A program made the translations under genes and the position numbers. From an uncultured Verrucomicrobiota bacterium (GTDB lineage Bacteria > Verrucomicrobiota > Verrucomicrobiia > Verrucomicrobiales > DEV007), in assembly GCA_902589825.1 (NCBI GenBank), contig CACIUL010000037.1, positions 1 to 33,833 on the forward strand: a DNA stretch of 33,833 nucleotides, in the 5' to 3' direction. The notes under the pieces are model-generated. The model was not told the DNA's origin. It searched no databases and worked only from the letters and a program-made list of their open reading frames with translations. The first letter of the stretch is position 1. Each line of letters starts with the position of its first letter. Positions 21,567-29,152 of the stretch are shown piece after piece.

Positions 21567-21594
21567 TTGACCTTGTGCCGTTCATGGTCATAAT
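21567..21594 (+). promoter_or_regulatory. Candidate trxB promoter placing the start at the ATG
   Basis: TTGACC (21567-21572), 16 bp, then CATAAT (21589-21594). Transcription would start near 21601, three bases before the trxB ATG at 21604, implying an almost leaderless mRNA. The layout is the same as in the rRNA and rpmB promoters of this window. Confidence 0.55.
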
Positions 21595-21603
21595 CCCTCT
21601 CAA

Positions 21604-22527
21604 ATGGAAAAAGTAATAATTATCGGAACGGGCTGTGCCGGATGGGCGGCGGCTATCTATACCGCACGTGCCAACCTGACGCCCCTGGTGCTTGCCGGCG
21701 ACCAGCCAGGCGGACAGCTCACCACCACCACGGATGTGGAAAATTACCCGGGTTTCCCGGAAGGAGTGATGGGGCCGGACCTGATGATGAAAATGCAGGA
21801 GCAGGCCAGCAAGTTCGGGGCTCGTGTTGAATACAAGATGGTGACTCGTGTGGAGAAGACCGGCGAGCATTTCGAAGTGCATTGCGGTGATAATGTCCTT
21901 GAGAGTGAGACGGTGATTATTGCCACCGGCGCGGCTCCAAGGCATCTGGGGCTGGAGGGCGAAAAGGAACTCGTGGGGCATGGTCTGACTTCATGTGCAA
22001 CCTGTGACGGGGCGTTCTACCGCGATGTTCCCGTTGCCGTGATCGGCGGGGGAGATTCCGCCTGTGAGGAGGCGACATTCCTTACCCGGTTCGCCTCCAA
22101 GGTGTATCTGATTCATCGTCGTGATGAATTGCGGGCTTCCAAGATCATGGCGGAAAGGGCCCTGGCCAATGAGAAGATTGAGCCCGTATGGGACACGGCA
22201 GTTACTGAATACCTTACGGATGATGCCGGTGAGGTATGTGCGGTAACGACCAAGAACCTCAAGGATGAGAGTGAAGGGAAGATCGAACTCAAATGTGTGT
22301 TTGTGGCAATTGGGCATATCCCGAATTCGGGGTTCCTTGACGGGTTGGTCGATACTGATGAAAATGGCTATATTATCCAGCAAGCAGGATCAACCCGGAC
22401 CAATGTCGAGGGATTGTTTGCTGCCGGCGATGTGGCGGACCATGTTTACCGGCAGGCGATCACTGCTGCAGGGGACGGGTGCCGTGCAGCTCTGGAGGCG
22501 GAGCGTTATATCGCAGAGCGCGAATAG
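21604..22527 (+). CDS. trxB: Thioredoxin reductase (NADPH, FAD)
   Basis: Cytoplasmic flavoenzyme of 307 aa, normal for low-molecular-weight TrxB, reducing thioredoxin with NADPH. FAD-binding: [18 protein letters not shown] at the start and [10 protein letters not shown] near the end. Redox centre: CATC in [19 protein letters not shown]-binding: [12 protein letters not shown] with HRRDELRAS. The first glycine motif reads GTGCAG where GxGPAG is usual; the Cys for Pro change is uncommon but the fold should hold. No Shine-Dalgarno is present, and the promoter at 21567-21594 would give a near-leaderless message. Confidence 0.96.
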   Translation: MEKVIIIGTGCAGWAAAIYTARANLTPLVLAGDQPGGQLTTTTDVENYPGFPEGVMGPDLMMKMQEQASKFGARVEYKMVTRVEKTGEHFEVHCGDNVLESETVIIATGAAPRHLGLEGEKELVGHGLTSCATCDGAFYRDVPVAVIGGGDSACEEATFLTRFASKVYLIHRRDELRASKIMAERALANEKIEPVWDTAVTEYLTDDAGEVCAVTTKNLKDESEGKIELKCVFVAIGHIPNSGFLDGLVDTDENGYIIQQAGSTRTNVEGLFAAGDVADHVYRQAITAAGDGCRAALEAERYIAERE

Positions 22528-22679
22528 TACGCTTTGCTGCCCTGGTTATTTTTTTGCAGGCAAGTGGGTATTGCTTCTTCACCCCTTTAGTTTGTTGACT
22601 TGGGGGTGTAACCGGAGGGATGATAGCAAGTAGAGTGGGTGAGATTTGCCCGCCCCGGTACCATACATTGCTAACAACC

Positions 22680-23387
22680 ATGAAAATACATACGATTCAT
22701 CTTTCATTGCTTTCTTTTCTGGCCCTGACCATCACCGGGTTTTCCGGAGAAAAGGGGTCAACTCCCTTCAACGGCAAGGACCTCGATAACTGGATGACCA
22801 AGCCCAAGGGCAAGGGGAAAAATGCCTGGGTGGTTGGTGTGCCGTCCCAGTCCAAGGAAAATGTCAAGACCCTTGCGGTTGCCGACGGGGAAGGTGCCAT
22901 GGTGAACAAGGTCAGCGGGCATGGGCAGAGCTGGGATATTTATTCCAAGGAGAAGTGGGGAAGCTGCCGTATTGAGCTTGAGGTCATGGTTCCCAAGGGA
23001 GCCAATTCAGGCGTTTACGTGATGGGGGAATATGAGGTGCAGGTGCTCGACAGCTACGGCAGGGAAAAGCTGGGCGGCGGGGACATGGGAGCCATTTACG
23101 GGGCACAACCGCCGAAGGTGAATGCCTGCAAGAAACCTGGCGAGTGGCAGAAATACGTGATTGATTTCAAGGCTCCCTCCTTTGGTGCCGATGGCAAGAA
23201 GACGGGTAACGCCCGGTTCATCAAGGTTGAGCTCAATGGCAAGGTCCTGCACGAGAATGTTGAGATGAAGGGCCCGACTCCAAGCGGAGTCAAGGGCAAG
23301 GAAGCAGCCACGGGACCGATCATGTTCCAGGGCGACCATGGGCCGGTGGCCTACCGCAATATCCGGATCACGCCCATGAAGTTCTAG
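22680..23387 (+). CDS. Secreted DUF1080 (3-keto-disaccharide hydrolase-like) protein
   Basis: Protein of about 235 aa with a Sec signal peptide (MKIHTIHLSLLSFLALTITG) and one DUF1080 domain (PF06439), a concanavalin-like jelly-roll common in Verrucomicrobia and Planctomycetes and linked to glycoside 3-keto intermediates. Landmarks: FNGKDLDNWM, GANSGVYVMGEYEVQVLDS, GEWQKYVIDFKAP and IMFQGDHGPVAYRNIRI. The open frame starts at 22620, but ATG 22680 directly begins the signal peptide. No Shine-Dalgarno. It is 5 nt ahead of the DUF2207-like gene; the Tat-exported Gfo/Idh gene, a frequent partner of DUF1080, is about 1.4 kb away on the other strand. Confidence 0.85.
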   Translation: MKIHTIHLSLLSFLALTITGFSGEKGSTPFNGKDLDNWMTKPKGKGKNAWVVGVPSQSKENVKTLAVADGEGAMVNKVSGHGQSWDIYSKEKWGSCRIELEVMVPKGANSGVYVMGEYEVQVLDSYGREKLGGGDMGAIYGAQPPKVNACKKPGEWQKYVIDFKAPSFGADGKKTGNARFIKVELNGKVLHENVEMKGPTPSGVKGKEAATGPIMFQGDHGPVAYRNIRITPMKF

Positions 23388-23392
23388 GGGCG

Positions 23393-24637
23393 TTGAATAC
23401 AGAAGAAACCAATACACTTCTTGAGGGTGCCCAGAACCTGTGGGAGGGCATTCCCTTCCTGCGGGGTGAGCTTATTCTCCTCGGCGTCCTTGGTTATTAC
23501 CTGCTTGCCTGGGTGCTGGTGGGTCGGGATCCCCGCAAGGCAGCCGCTGTGCCGATGTTTGAGCCCCCGGAGGGATACTCTCCTGCAGCTCTGCGCTATC
23601 TCTGGGGAGCCCCCACCGGTTTTGACGCCGGGTGTTTCACCGCGGCCGTGGTGGGGCTTGCGGAGAAGGGGGTGTTGAGAATCGAGCGGAACGGATCCAC
23701 TTTTCGTCTGCATGACCTCGGATTGGGCAACGCGCAACTCCTAGCTGATGAAGAGGCCGTCTACAGCGCCTTGTTTCATGAGGGGCATATCGATTCTGAC
23801 CTGCCACAAAAAAGTTTCAGCCTGGGCGGAACGGGCGGGAATATTGCCAGGCAAGTCTGCCGGGCTGCCTGGGATGGGTTAAAGGGCAAATTGAACGAAC
23901 AGTTTAAGAGTTACCGGGTGAATAACCGGCGGTGGGTAACCCTCGGGGTATGGATTTCATTGCTGGGAGGAGGGTTCCTGAGCCTCGACCCGGGTTTGCT
24001 CAACAGTGAGATTGCAAACAACGTGACAGACAACCCTGTTCTGGGGAACTTGTTATTGGGGGTTTGCCTGACTGGCTTTTGGGCCTTGGTTTTTTTCTTC
24101 TGCCAGGGAGGTGTCACCATGTTGAGAGCTCGCGATCTGGGCCCCGGGTTTGGTCTCGGGTTTTTGGGCCTGTGTTTTGGTATCATTCTGGGCAAAATCT
24201 CCATGGATTTGTATACTCTTCCGGGGTTGTTACGTGTGGCAGGATGGATGATTTTCGGCTATATCCTGAATGCCCGCTTTCGCACCCTCATGAAACGCTA
24301 TTCACTCAAGGGCCGCCAGGTGACAGACCATATTGAGGGGCTCCGGATGTACATGAACGCCCACGATGGGAAGCATGCCAAACTGGCCTACGCTCCGCAG
24401 CTGAGTATGTCACACCATGATGAACTTCTACCCTATGCCGTGGCCCTTGGTTGCACCGGGAAATGGGCAGAGCGCTTTGATGCTGTGTCGTCCACCAGTC
24501 AACCGGATTCGCCGGAGCAGAAGCGGGTTTCCGGGGGGTTCATCGGGATGCCTGAGGGAGCACAAATTGCCTCAGTGCTGGCTGTGGGTGGTGACTTTCA
24601 CCGTGCCCTAATGGCATCGTGCGGCTTTCAACCGTAG
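23393..24637 (+). CDS. DUF2207-like membrane protein lacking the N-terminal domain
   Basis: Membrane protein of about 414 aa. It matches the C-terminal half of DUF2207 proteins: a helix then VGRDPRKAAAVPMFEPPEGY, SPAALRYLWGAPTGFDAGCF, two to four hydrophobic helices, and the LLPYAVALGCTGKWAERF block. The large extracellular beta domain that normally precedes the first helix is missing; the space upstream is occupied by the DUF1080 gene. The start is uncertain: TTG 23393 gives the full length, and no ATG occurs before residue 55. The usual glycine-rich tail is absent. Possibly a reduced paralogue or partial gene. Function unknown. Confidence 0.65.
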   Translation: MNTEETNTLLEGAQNLWEGIPFLRGELILLGVLGYYLLAWVLVGRDPRKAAAVPMFEPPEGYSPAALRYLWGAPTGFDAGCFTAAVVGLAEKGVLRIERNGSTFRLHDLGLGNAQLLADEEAVYSALFHEGHIDSDLPQKSFSLGGTGGNIARQVCRAAWDGLKGKLNEQFKSYRVNNRRWVTLGVWISLLGGGFLSLDPGLLNSEIANNVTDNPVLGNLLLGVCLTGFWALVFFFCQGGVTMLRARDLGPGFGLGFLGLCFGIILGKISMDLYTLPGLLRVAGWMIFGYILNARFRTLMKRYSLKGRQVTDHIEGLRMYMNAHDGKHAKLAYAPQLSMSHHDELLPYAVALGCTGKWAERFDAVSSTSQPDSPEQKRVSGGFIGMPEGAQIASVLAVGGDFHRALMASCGFQP

Positions 24638-24673
24638 GCCTGAGCTGGAACTTTGTTGAAGGGCTAACCTGCC

Positions 24674-24713
24674 AAACAAAACGCCCGAAGCGTAGGCTCC
24701 GGGCGTTTTGTTT
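24674..24713. terminator. Bidirectional intrinsic terminator
   Basis: AAACAAAACGCCCG (24674-24687) pairs with CGGGCGTTTTGTTT (24700-24713), then one A/C mismatch, AGC/GCT and a 4-nt loop GTAG. T-rich tails follow on both strands (plus: GTTTTGTTTTTA). It serves the convergent DUF2207-like (+) and Gfo/Idh (-) genes. Confidence 0.85.
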
Positions 24714-24715
24714 TT

Positions 24716-24743
24716 ACCGGCACGCGCCTAGGCGCGTGCCGGT
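24716..24743. repeat. 28-bp perfect palindrome
   Basis: The left half ACCGGCACGCGCCT (24716-24729) is followed directly by its exact inverse complement, with no spacer. It sits 2 bp after the bidirectional terminator and 22 bp before the end of the Gfo/Idh gene. It may add to termination of the minus-strand transcript or be a protein-binding or repeat element. Confidence 0.75.
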
Positions 24744-24765
24744 TGATTTTTCTTGAAGGCAGAAA

Positions 24766-26151
24766 CTAGATGTTCGTCTTCAAAGCGTCCCAGCCCTTGC
24801 GTGGCACGCGCCAGGCGAGCTTGTTGATGGAGGGATCACTGGTAACCACTCCAGCTTCATTGAGCTCAATCTTCTTGCCCGCAAGCGCGCAGAGGTTGCC
24901 CAGCTGGATGTTGGCGGTCATGAATCCTGAGTAGCTGAAGTTCGACTGGCTGAACTCCCTTGGCTTGTCACCGCGGCAGGCGATGATGAACTCGTCATGG
25001 TGTCCGGGTGAGCGCTCAAGGAGCTGCTTCGGCTTGCCGAATTCCCTCTGACGGCTCTCGGGGATGATCCGCGGGCTGTTCCAGTAATCGCCGGTAACCA
25101 GCATTTTTCCCTTGGTGCCGATGATGAGGTTGCCGGTGCGGGGCAGTTTCCGGCCCTCGGATTTCAACTCTTCAGGGGTTTCCGGCATGTTGTCCCTGCC
25201 GTTCTTTTTCTTGCCCTCATACCAATAGGTGGTGAATGCGGGGGTTTCCTTGGTGGCACGGTAATCGACTTTCAGGGTCATTCCGGCAGGAAACTGTCCC
25301 TTGCACGGACCTGTCATCATGAGGGGCTCTGCAGAAGCCGCGTAACCGGGGCGCATGATGGAGTAAATGCCATCGGTGGTGTGGCAGGCCATGTCGCCGA
25401 GTGCACCGGATCCAAAGTCCACAAAACCGCGCCACTTGAAGGGATAGGTATTGTTGGTGTAGTGACGCATTGGCGCGGGCCCGACCCAGGAGTCCCAGTC
25501 AATGTGGGCAGGAACGTCGTCCATTTTCTTCGGGTTATCGCCACCCTGCGGCCAGACCGGGCGGTTGGTCCAAGTGTGGAACTCCTTGATGTCACCCACG
25601 GCACCGGCCTTGACGAACTCGTAAGCCAGGCGCCATCCGTTGCCGGCGTGCCCCTGGTTGCCCATCTGGGTGACAACACTGGTGTTTTTCTCATAGGCCT
25701 TGGTAAGGTTTTGCGCCTCGCGCACCGACCATGCCAGGGGCTTCTCGGTGTAACAGTGGATGCCATTGCTGATGGCCGTCATTGATGGGCCGTAATGGGT
25801 GTGGTCAGGGGTGGCAACGAAAACAACGTCAAGCTCCTTGGTGTGGTTCTGGAACATTTCCCGCCAGTCGGTGTAGCCCTTGGCGTCTTTCCATTCGTTA
25901 TGCCTGTGGACATTTTTCCAGGCGTTCTTGTCCACTTCGGCAAAGGCAGAGCAATGCAGTCCGTATTTCTGGCGTGCACCCCAGCAAAATCCGACATGGG
26001 CACCGGCTCTGCCGCCGGTGGCAACAAAGCCAACCTGGAGCTTGCTGTTCTGGTTTTGGGCCCGGACGATTGCGGGCATTCCAAGGGTCGACGCAGCCCC
26101 TGTTACAGCGGCTGACTTGATGAATTTACGACGGGTCAGTTGTTTAGACAT
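24766..26151 (-). CDS. Tat-exported Gfo/Idh/MocA-family oxidoreductase
   Basis: Protein of 461 aa exported folded by the Tat system: the N-terminus has TRRKFIKSAAVTGAA followed by a cleavage-like AIVRAQ. The Rossmann motif GFVATGGRAGAHVG, the signature TEKPLAW and a substrate domain with FGSGALGDMACHTTDG are clear. Periplasmic members of this type with bound NAD(P) are numerous in Verrucomicrobia and Planctomycetes and are thought to oxidise glycosides or sugars. ATG 26151 has no clear Shine-Dalgarno. The intergenic part upstream (26152-26400) holds no gene. It may act with the DUF1080 protein on keto-sugars, but this is inference. Confidence 0.92.
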   Translation of the reverse strand: MSKQLTRRKFIKSAAVTGAASTLGMPAIVRAQNQNSKLQVGFVATGGRAGAHVGFCWGARQKYGLHCSAFAEVDKNAWKNVHRHNEWKDAKGYTDWREMFQNHTKELDVVFVATPDHTHYGPSMTAISNGIHCYTEKPLAWSVREAQNLTKAYEKNTSVVTQMGNQGHAGNGWRLAYEFVKAGAVGDIKEFHTWTNRPVWPQGGDNPKKMDDVPAHIDWDSWVGPAPMRHYTNNTYPFKWRGFVDFGSGALGDMACHTTDGIYSIMRPGYAASAEPLMMTGPCKGQFPAGMTLKVDYRATKETPAFTTYWYEGKKKNGRDNMPETPEELKSEGRKLPRTGNLIIGTKGKMLVTGDYWNSPRIIPESRQREFGKPKQLLERSPGHHDEFIIACRGDKPREFSQSNFSYSGFMTANIQLGNLCALAGKKIELNEAGVVTSDPSINKLAWRVPRKGWDALKTNI

Positions 26152-26341
26152 AGGTTAAATTTTTTTTGTTTATGCGTTTTTCATTCCACATGAAGAAAAA
26201 TCACGGGTCTGTTTTTCTGTTCAGTTTGGCGAATATGGGGGTTTTTCCGCTTCCCGGCTATACAAAAAAGGAGAAATTGCAGGAAATATGCGTGCAACGT
26301 GATTTCCGGGTTCGCACCGCTTGCCCTTTTTCCCCTTTATG

Positions 26342-26382
26342 AGACCCGGGCCCTGTAACTCCTCAGGAGTGAGCCCAGGTCT
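26342..26382 (-). terminator. Nested hairpin downstream of the RlpA-like gene
   Basis: Outer stem AGACC/GGTCT (26342-26346 with 26378-26382), one C/A mismatch, GGGC/GCCC (26348-26351 with 26373-26376), and an inner stem ACTCC/GGAGT (26358-26362 with 26366-26370). It lies 19 bp past the stop of the minus-strand gene, where a terminator is expected, but has no T-run on that strand. Confidence 0.4.
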
Positions 26383-26400
26383 GTTTTGGCAGCTTTTTCT

Positions 26401-27225
26401 TTAAAGGCTCCTGCGCTTCAACCAGTCTTCCCTGGCTCTTTTAAGCCGTTCAATTTCCTCGCGCTTGGTCCTGCTCAGGTGGGGCGCCATCCTGATGAAG
26501 TGGTTGTTCCTGCCGAACTTGCGCCAGGGTCCATAGGGGATTTCGTGCAACTCGACAAACCGCCAGTCGCATTTGCTGCTGCCTCCCTTGATTCCCAGGT
26601 AATCACGCACCGCCGGGGACAGGTCAATCCCGGCACTGTTATTCTTTGTGTTCTTGGGACGTGCCCCGCCAAATACATAGGCCCAGTCATCGGTCTGGAA
26701 GGGGCCGACATCAGACCATTGTGCATAGCATATCCTGCCACGGCAATGCACGGCAACCCAGCGCATGTTACAGACGGTTTTGCCCTCGGCCTTAAAGGTG
26801 CGGTTAAACCACGGGATGACACGCTTGGCACTGGCTTTTGTCTTGGCCCAGTTCACCCGGTCATTATAGGGCAGGGCGACATAAAAGGGGTTGAGTCCGG
26901 GGATAAAGCGTTTCGGGCGAAAGTCACTTGTCCGGTTGGCGGGATTCGGGTCATCATACCCGCCGTAGTTCTGCATCCATTTGGTGTCCCAGGAACTGGC
27001 GGCATTGTGCATGGGATTGGCGGCAGTGGCTTTCTCACCGATCCAGAAAATGGTTGCCGTGATGTTGCGGTGCCATGGATAGATTGGTGCCGTGGTCCGG
27101 GGAAGAGTGGGCGCGTAGGTACGTGGCAGGGTGCCTGTCCTTCCAGGATCAGATTGAGCCACACTTTCCACGGCCGTTAAAAAGAGAGCAAGGAAAAGTG
27201 TTACCGGGATGATTCTTCTATTCAT
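26401..27225 (-). CDS. Secreted protein with RlpA-like (double-psi beta-barrel) C-terminal half
   Basis: Protein of 274 aa with a Sec signal peptide (RRIIPVTLFLALFLTAVESVAQ). No family was recognised with certainty. The part QWSDVGPFQTDDWAYVFG followed by NSAGIDLSPAVRDYLGI and WRFVEL follows the RlpA/expansin pattern (DRGPF ... IDLSPAAARALG ... V), so it may bind or cleave peptidoglycan glycan chains. Before it, CNMRWVAVHCRGRICYAQ contains three cysteines, perhaps a disulfide. The last 30 residues are very basic (RTKREEIERLKRAREDW). It is 68 nt upstream of nothing coding on this strand except bioB, with which it is co-oriented. Function is inferred. Confidence 0.65.
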   Translation of the reverse strand: MNRRIIPVTLFLALFLTAVESVAQSDPGRTGTLPRTYAPTLPRTTAPIYPWHRNITATIFWIGEKATAANPMHNAASSWDTKWMQNYGGYDDPNPANRTSDFRPKRFIPGLNPFYVALPYNDRVNWAKTKASAKRVIPWFNRTFKAEGKTVCNMRWVAVHCRGRICYAQWSDVGPFQTDDWAYVFGGARPKNTKNNSAGIDLSPAVRDYLGIKGGSSKCDWRFVELHEIPYGPWRKFGRNNHFIRMAPHLSRTKREEIERLKRAREDWLKRRSL

Positions 27226-27283
27226 CGCTTTTCACCGGGCCTGCACAGTGGCGCCCCAGGTTGGTCTGTCACTGGTTTAAGGA

Positions 27284-27306
27284 GGCTCCTGCCTTAGGCG
27301 GGAGCC
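27284..27306 (-). terminator. Hairpin with the bioB stop codon in its loop
   Basis: GGCTCCTGCC (27284-27293) pairs with GGCGGGAGCC (27297-27306), ten positions with one G/T wobble, leaving a 3-nt loop that is exactly the bioB stop triplet (27294-27296). No T-run follows. It could terminate or protect the 3' end of the message. Confidence 0.45.
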
Positions 27307-28289
27307 GGGGAGAGTGGTCGTTGGGGCTGCTTGGCTGGTGCTTCCAGTTCGCGGTTGGGTTCCTGGGTTTTCATGCCGAGCTTTTCAAGCAGGCGCAAAT
27401 CCTGTTGCGTCTGGGGATTGGCGGCAGTGAGCAGTTTATCACCATAGAATATGGAGTTTGCACCGGCAAAGAAACACAGTGCCTGGGCTTCTTCGCTGAG
27501 TTCAGTACGCCCTGCAGAAAGCCGAACTTTCGCGCCGGGCACGGCAATTCGTGCACAGGCAATGGTTCTCGCCACGTCAAATGTGTCAACAGGATCGGCT
27601 CCTTCAAGGGGCGTGCCGGGCATCGGCATCAACTTGTTGATGGGGATGCTTTCCGGAGGAGGATTAAACCCGGACAATACCTCGAGCATTTTCAAACGGT
27701 CATCTGCTGTTTCACCCAAACCGAGGATGCCCCCACTGCAAACAGACATGCCGGCATCCTGAACATTGCGGATGGTATTGAGGCGGTCATCGAAGGTGTG
27801 CGTGGAAACAATGTTTGGATAATGCTCGGGTGAAGTGTCAATATTGTGGTTATAGGCAGTGACACCGGCATCCTTTAATTGCCGGGCCTCCTCAGGCCCC
27901 AGTTCACCAAGTGTCGTGCAGACTTCCATCCCCAGCTCGGACACCTTTTTAACGATGCCAAGGACCTCTTCAAACCTCTTTGTCCCGCACCTTACCCCTT
28001 TCCAGGCCGCTCCCATGCAAAATCGTGTTGAGCCGTTTTCCCGGGCAGCACGTGCGCGATCCAGGATATCGCATTCAGGCATCAGCCTTTCAGCATTCAC
28101 ACCACTTTTATACCGTGCGCTCTGGGCACAGTAGGAGCAGTCCTCACTGCAGCCCCCGGTCTTGATAGAGAGCAGCGTGCACAGCTGTATTTCATTCTCT
28201 GGCCAGTGTTTCTCGTGCACTTCCCGGGCTTTCTTGATCAGCTCGAAGAAGGGCAGTTGGTATAGGCTTTTTAGTTCCTGAAAGTTCAC
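27294..28289 (-). CDS. bioB: Biotin synthase
   Basis: Radical-SAM enzyme of about 331 aa that inserts sulfur into dethiobiotin. The 4Fe-4S SAM motif is in GGCSEDCSYCAQS (CxxxCxxC). Other family landmarks are present: YNHNIDTSPEHY, GGILGLGETADDR, NKLMPMPGTPL and RLSAGRTELSEEAQ with the conserved Arg ligand of the 2Fe-2S cluster. The frame runs upstream to 28499, but this would overlap the neighbouring gene; GTG 28289 (MNFQELKSLYQLPF) starts at the normal place and has an AGGCAG 11-13 nt before. No other biotin gene or BirA site is in the window. A Pro/Ala/Gln-rich tail (EAPAKQPQRPLSPAPA) extends beyond the catalytic domain. Confidence 0.96.
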   Translation of the reverse strand: MNFQELKSLYQLPFFELIKKAREVHEKHWPENEIQLCTLLSIKTGGCSEDCSYCAQSARYKSGVNAERLMPECDILDRARAARENGSTRFCMGAAWKGVRCGTKRFEEVLGIVKKVSELGMEVCTTLGELGPEEARQLKDAGVTAYNHNIDTSPEHYPNIVSTHTFDDRLNTIRNVQDAGMSVCSGGILGLGETADDRLKMLEVLSGFNPPPESIPINKLMPMPGTPLEGADPVDTFDVARTIACARIAVPGAKVRLSAGRTELSEEAQALCFFAGANSIFYGDKLLTAANPQTQQDLRLLEKLGMKTQEPNRELEAPAKQPQRPLSPAPA

Positions 28290-28348
28290 GGTAATCTGCC
28301 TAATATGCTTTAGGAATCGGTAGTTGGAAAGTACAGAAGAAAAACATT

Positions 28349-29107
28349 CTAGCGCTTCCAGTATCCACCGGGTGAAAGTGTTGGTTTCAAGGGGTTGGAA
28401 TAGTCGGTTTTTCCCTTTGCCCCCCACATGCGCACACCGGTGGCCGCGCGCCACTTGGCGGACATGCTTTCCCCGGTCTTGCAGCCGTAGCTGCGGCATT
28501 TGGCCTTGCCCGAAAAGGCGGAAGGCTGGATATCCTGCAGGTCTTTCTCGTGCAACCAGGACGTGGATGCTCCAAGGATGTCATTACTGTAATCCATCAT
28601 GAAGGCATATTGGTTGGAGTGGCCGTAATACTCAAAACCGACAACCTTTACCCGCTTGCGGTCCTTGCCGCTGTTGATATGGCGGATGATGTCCCTCCCG
28701 GTTTCCAGCCAGACGAGGTTGATCTTGTATTTGTCACGCACTGACTCAATCCAGGATATGAGAGGTTGGCCGTCCTCCTCGGAACGTGTCACATAACCCG
28801 GGCGATACACAAGCCAGGTAATTGGGTAACCGGCACCGTGCTGCTGCTGCAGTTGCTGGATACGTGCGCGGGCGGCACGGATAAAGTTTCCCCACCAGCG
28901 GTCGTGTTGCTCGTTTTCCTCGCGCAGGTCTTCCCATTTGCGCAGTGCCGGCCCGCCACTGACAATGATGAATTCCCCACCGTTCTCAACCTGCTCAGGG
29001 GTGCTGGAGGATTTCTTGAAGAATGATCCGCGCCCCTGGGCCATGGCGAGGCCGGAATGAACCATCACGATGAGCATCACGATGAGTTTTGCGGGATGAA
29101 CGGGCAT
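28349..29107 (-). CDS. Secreted protein of unknown family with caspase-like His/Cys blocks
   Basis: Exported protein of about 252 aa (signal peptide up to GLAMAQG). Not recognised as a named family. Three blocks stand out: FIIVSGGPALRKWEDLR near the mature start, VKVVGFEYYGHSNQYAF in the middle, and CRSYGCKTGESMSAKWRAAT near the end, with GVRMWGAKGKTDY after it. A His after a beta strand (GHSN) and a Cys in a GCxTG context ~60 residues later followed by an A/G strand resembles CHAT/caspase-fold cysteine hydrolases (SACxTG). This is pattern-level evidence only. ATG 29107 is preferred for the signal peptide; ATG 29152 abuts the lysA stop. It may form a transcription unit with lysA. Confidence 0.6.
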   Translation of the reverse strand: MPVHPAKLIVMLIVMVHSGLAMAQGRGSFFKKSSSTPEQVENGGEFIIVSGGPALRKWEDLREENEQHDRWWGNFIRAARARIQQLQQQHGAGYPITWLVYRPGYVTRSEEDGQPLISWIESVRDKYKINLVWLETGRDIIRHINSGKDRKRVKVVGFEYYGHSNQYAFMMDYSNDILGASTSWLHEKDLQDIQPSAFSGKAKCRSYGCKTGESMSAKWRAATGVRMWGAKGKTDYSNPLKPTLSPGGYWKR

Positions 29108-29152
29108 GATCAGGTGTGCGCTTCTGGGCGGGCCGGTAACCAATACCGGCAT

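Noticed and set aside
24716-24743. Attachment site or transposon end
   Set aside because: No integrase, transposase, direct repeats or composition change nearby.
26386-27180. 264-codon plus-strand frame
   Set aside because: Antisense to the secreted RlpA-like gene, which has a signal peptide and family-like motifs; the plus frame has low-complexity shadow composition.
28290-28499. Upstream extension of bioB
   Set aside because: It overlaps the neighbouring secreted-protein gene and adds sequence not found in biotin synthase; GTG 28289 fits.
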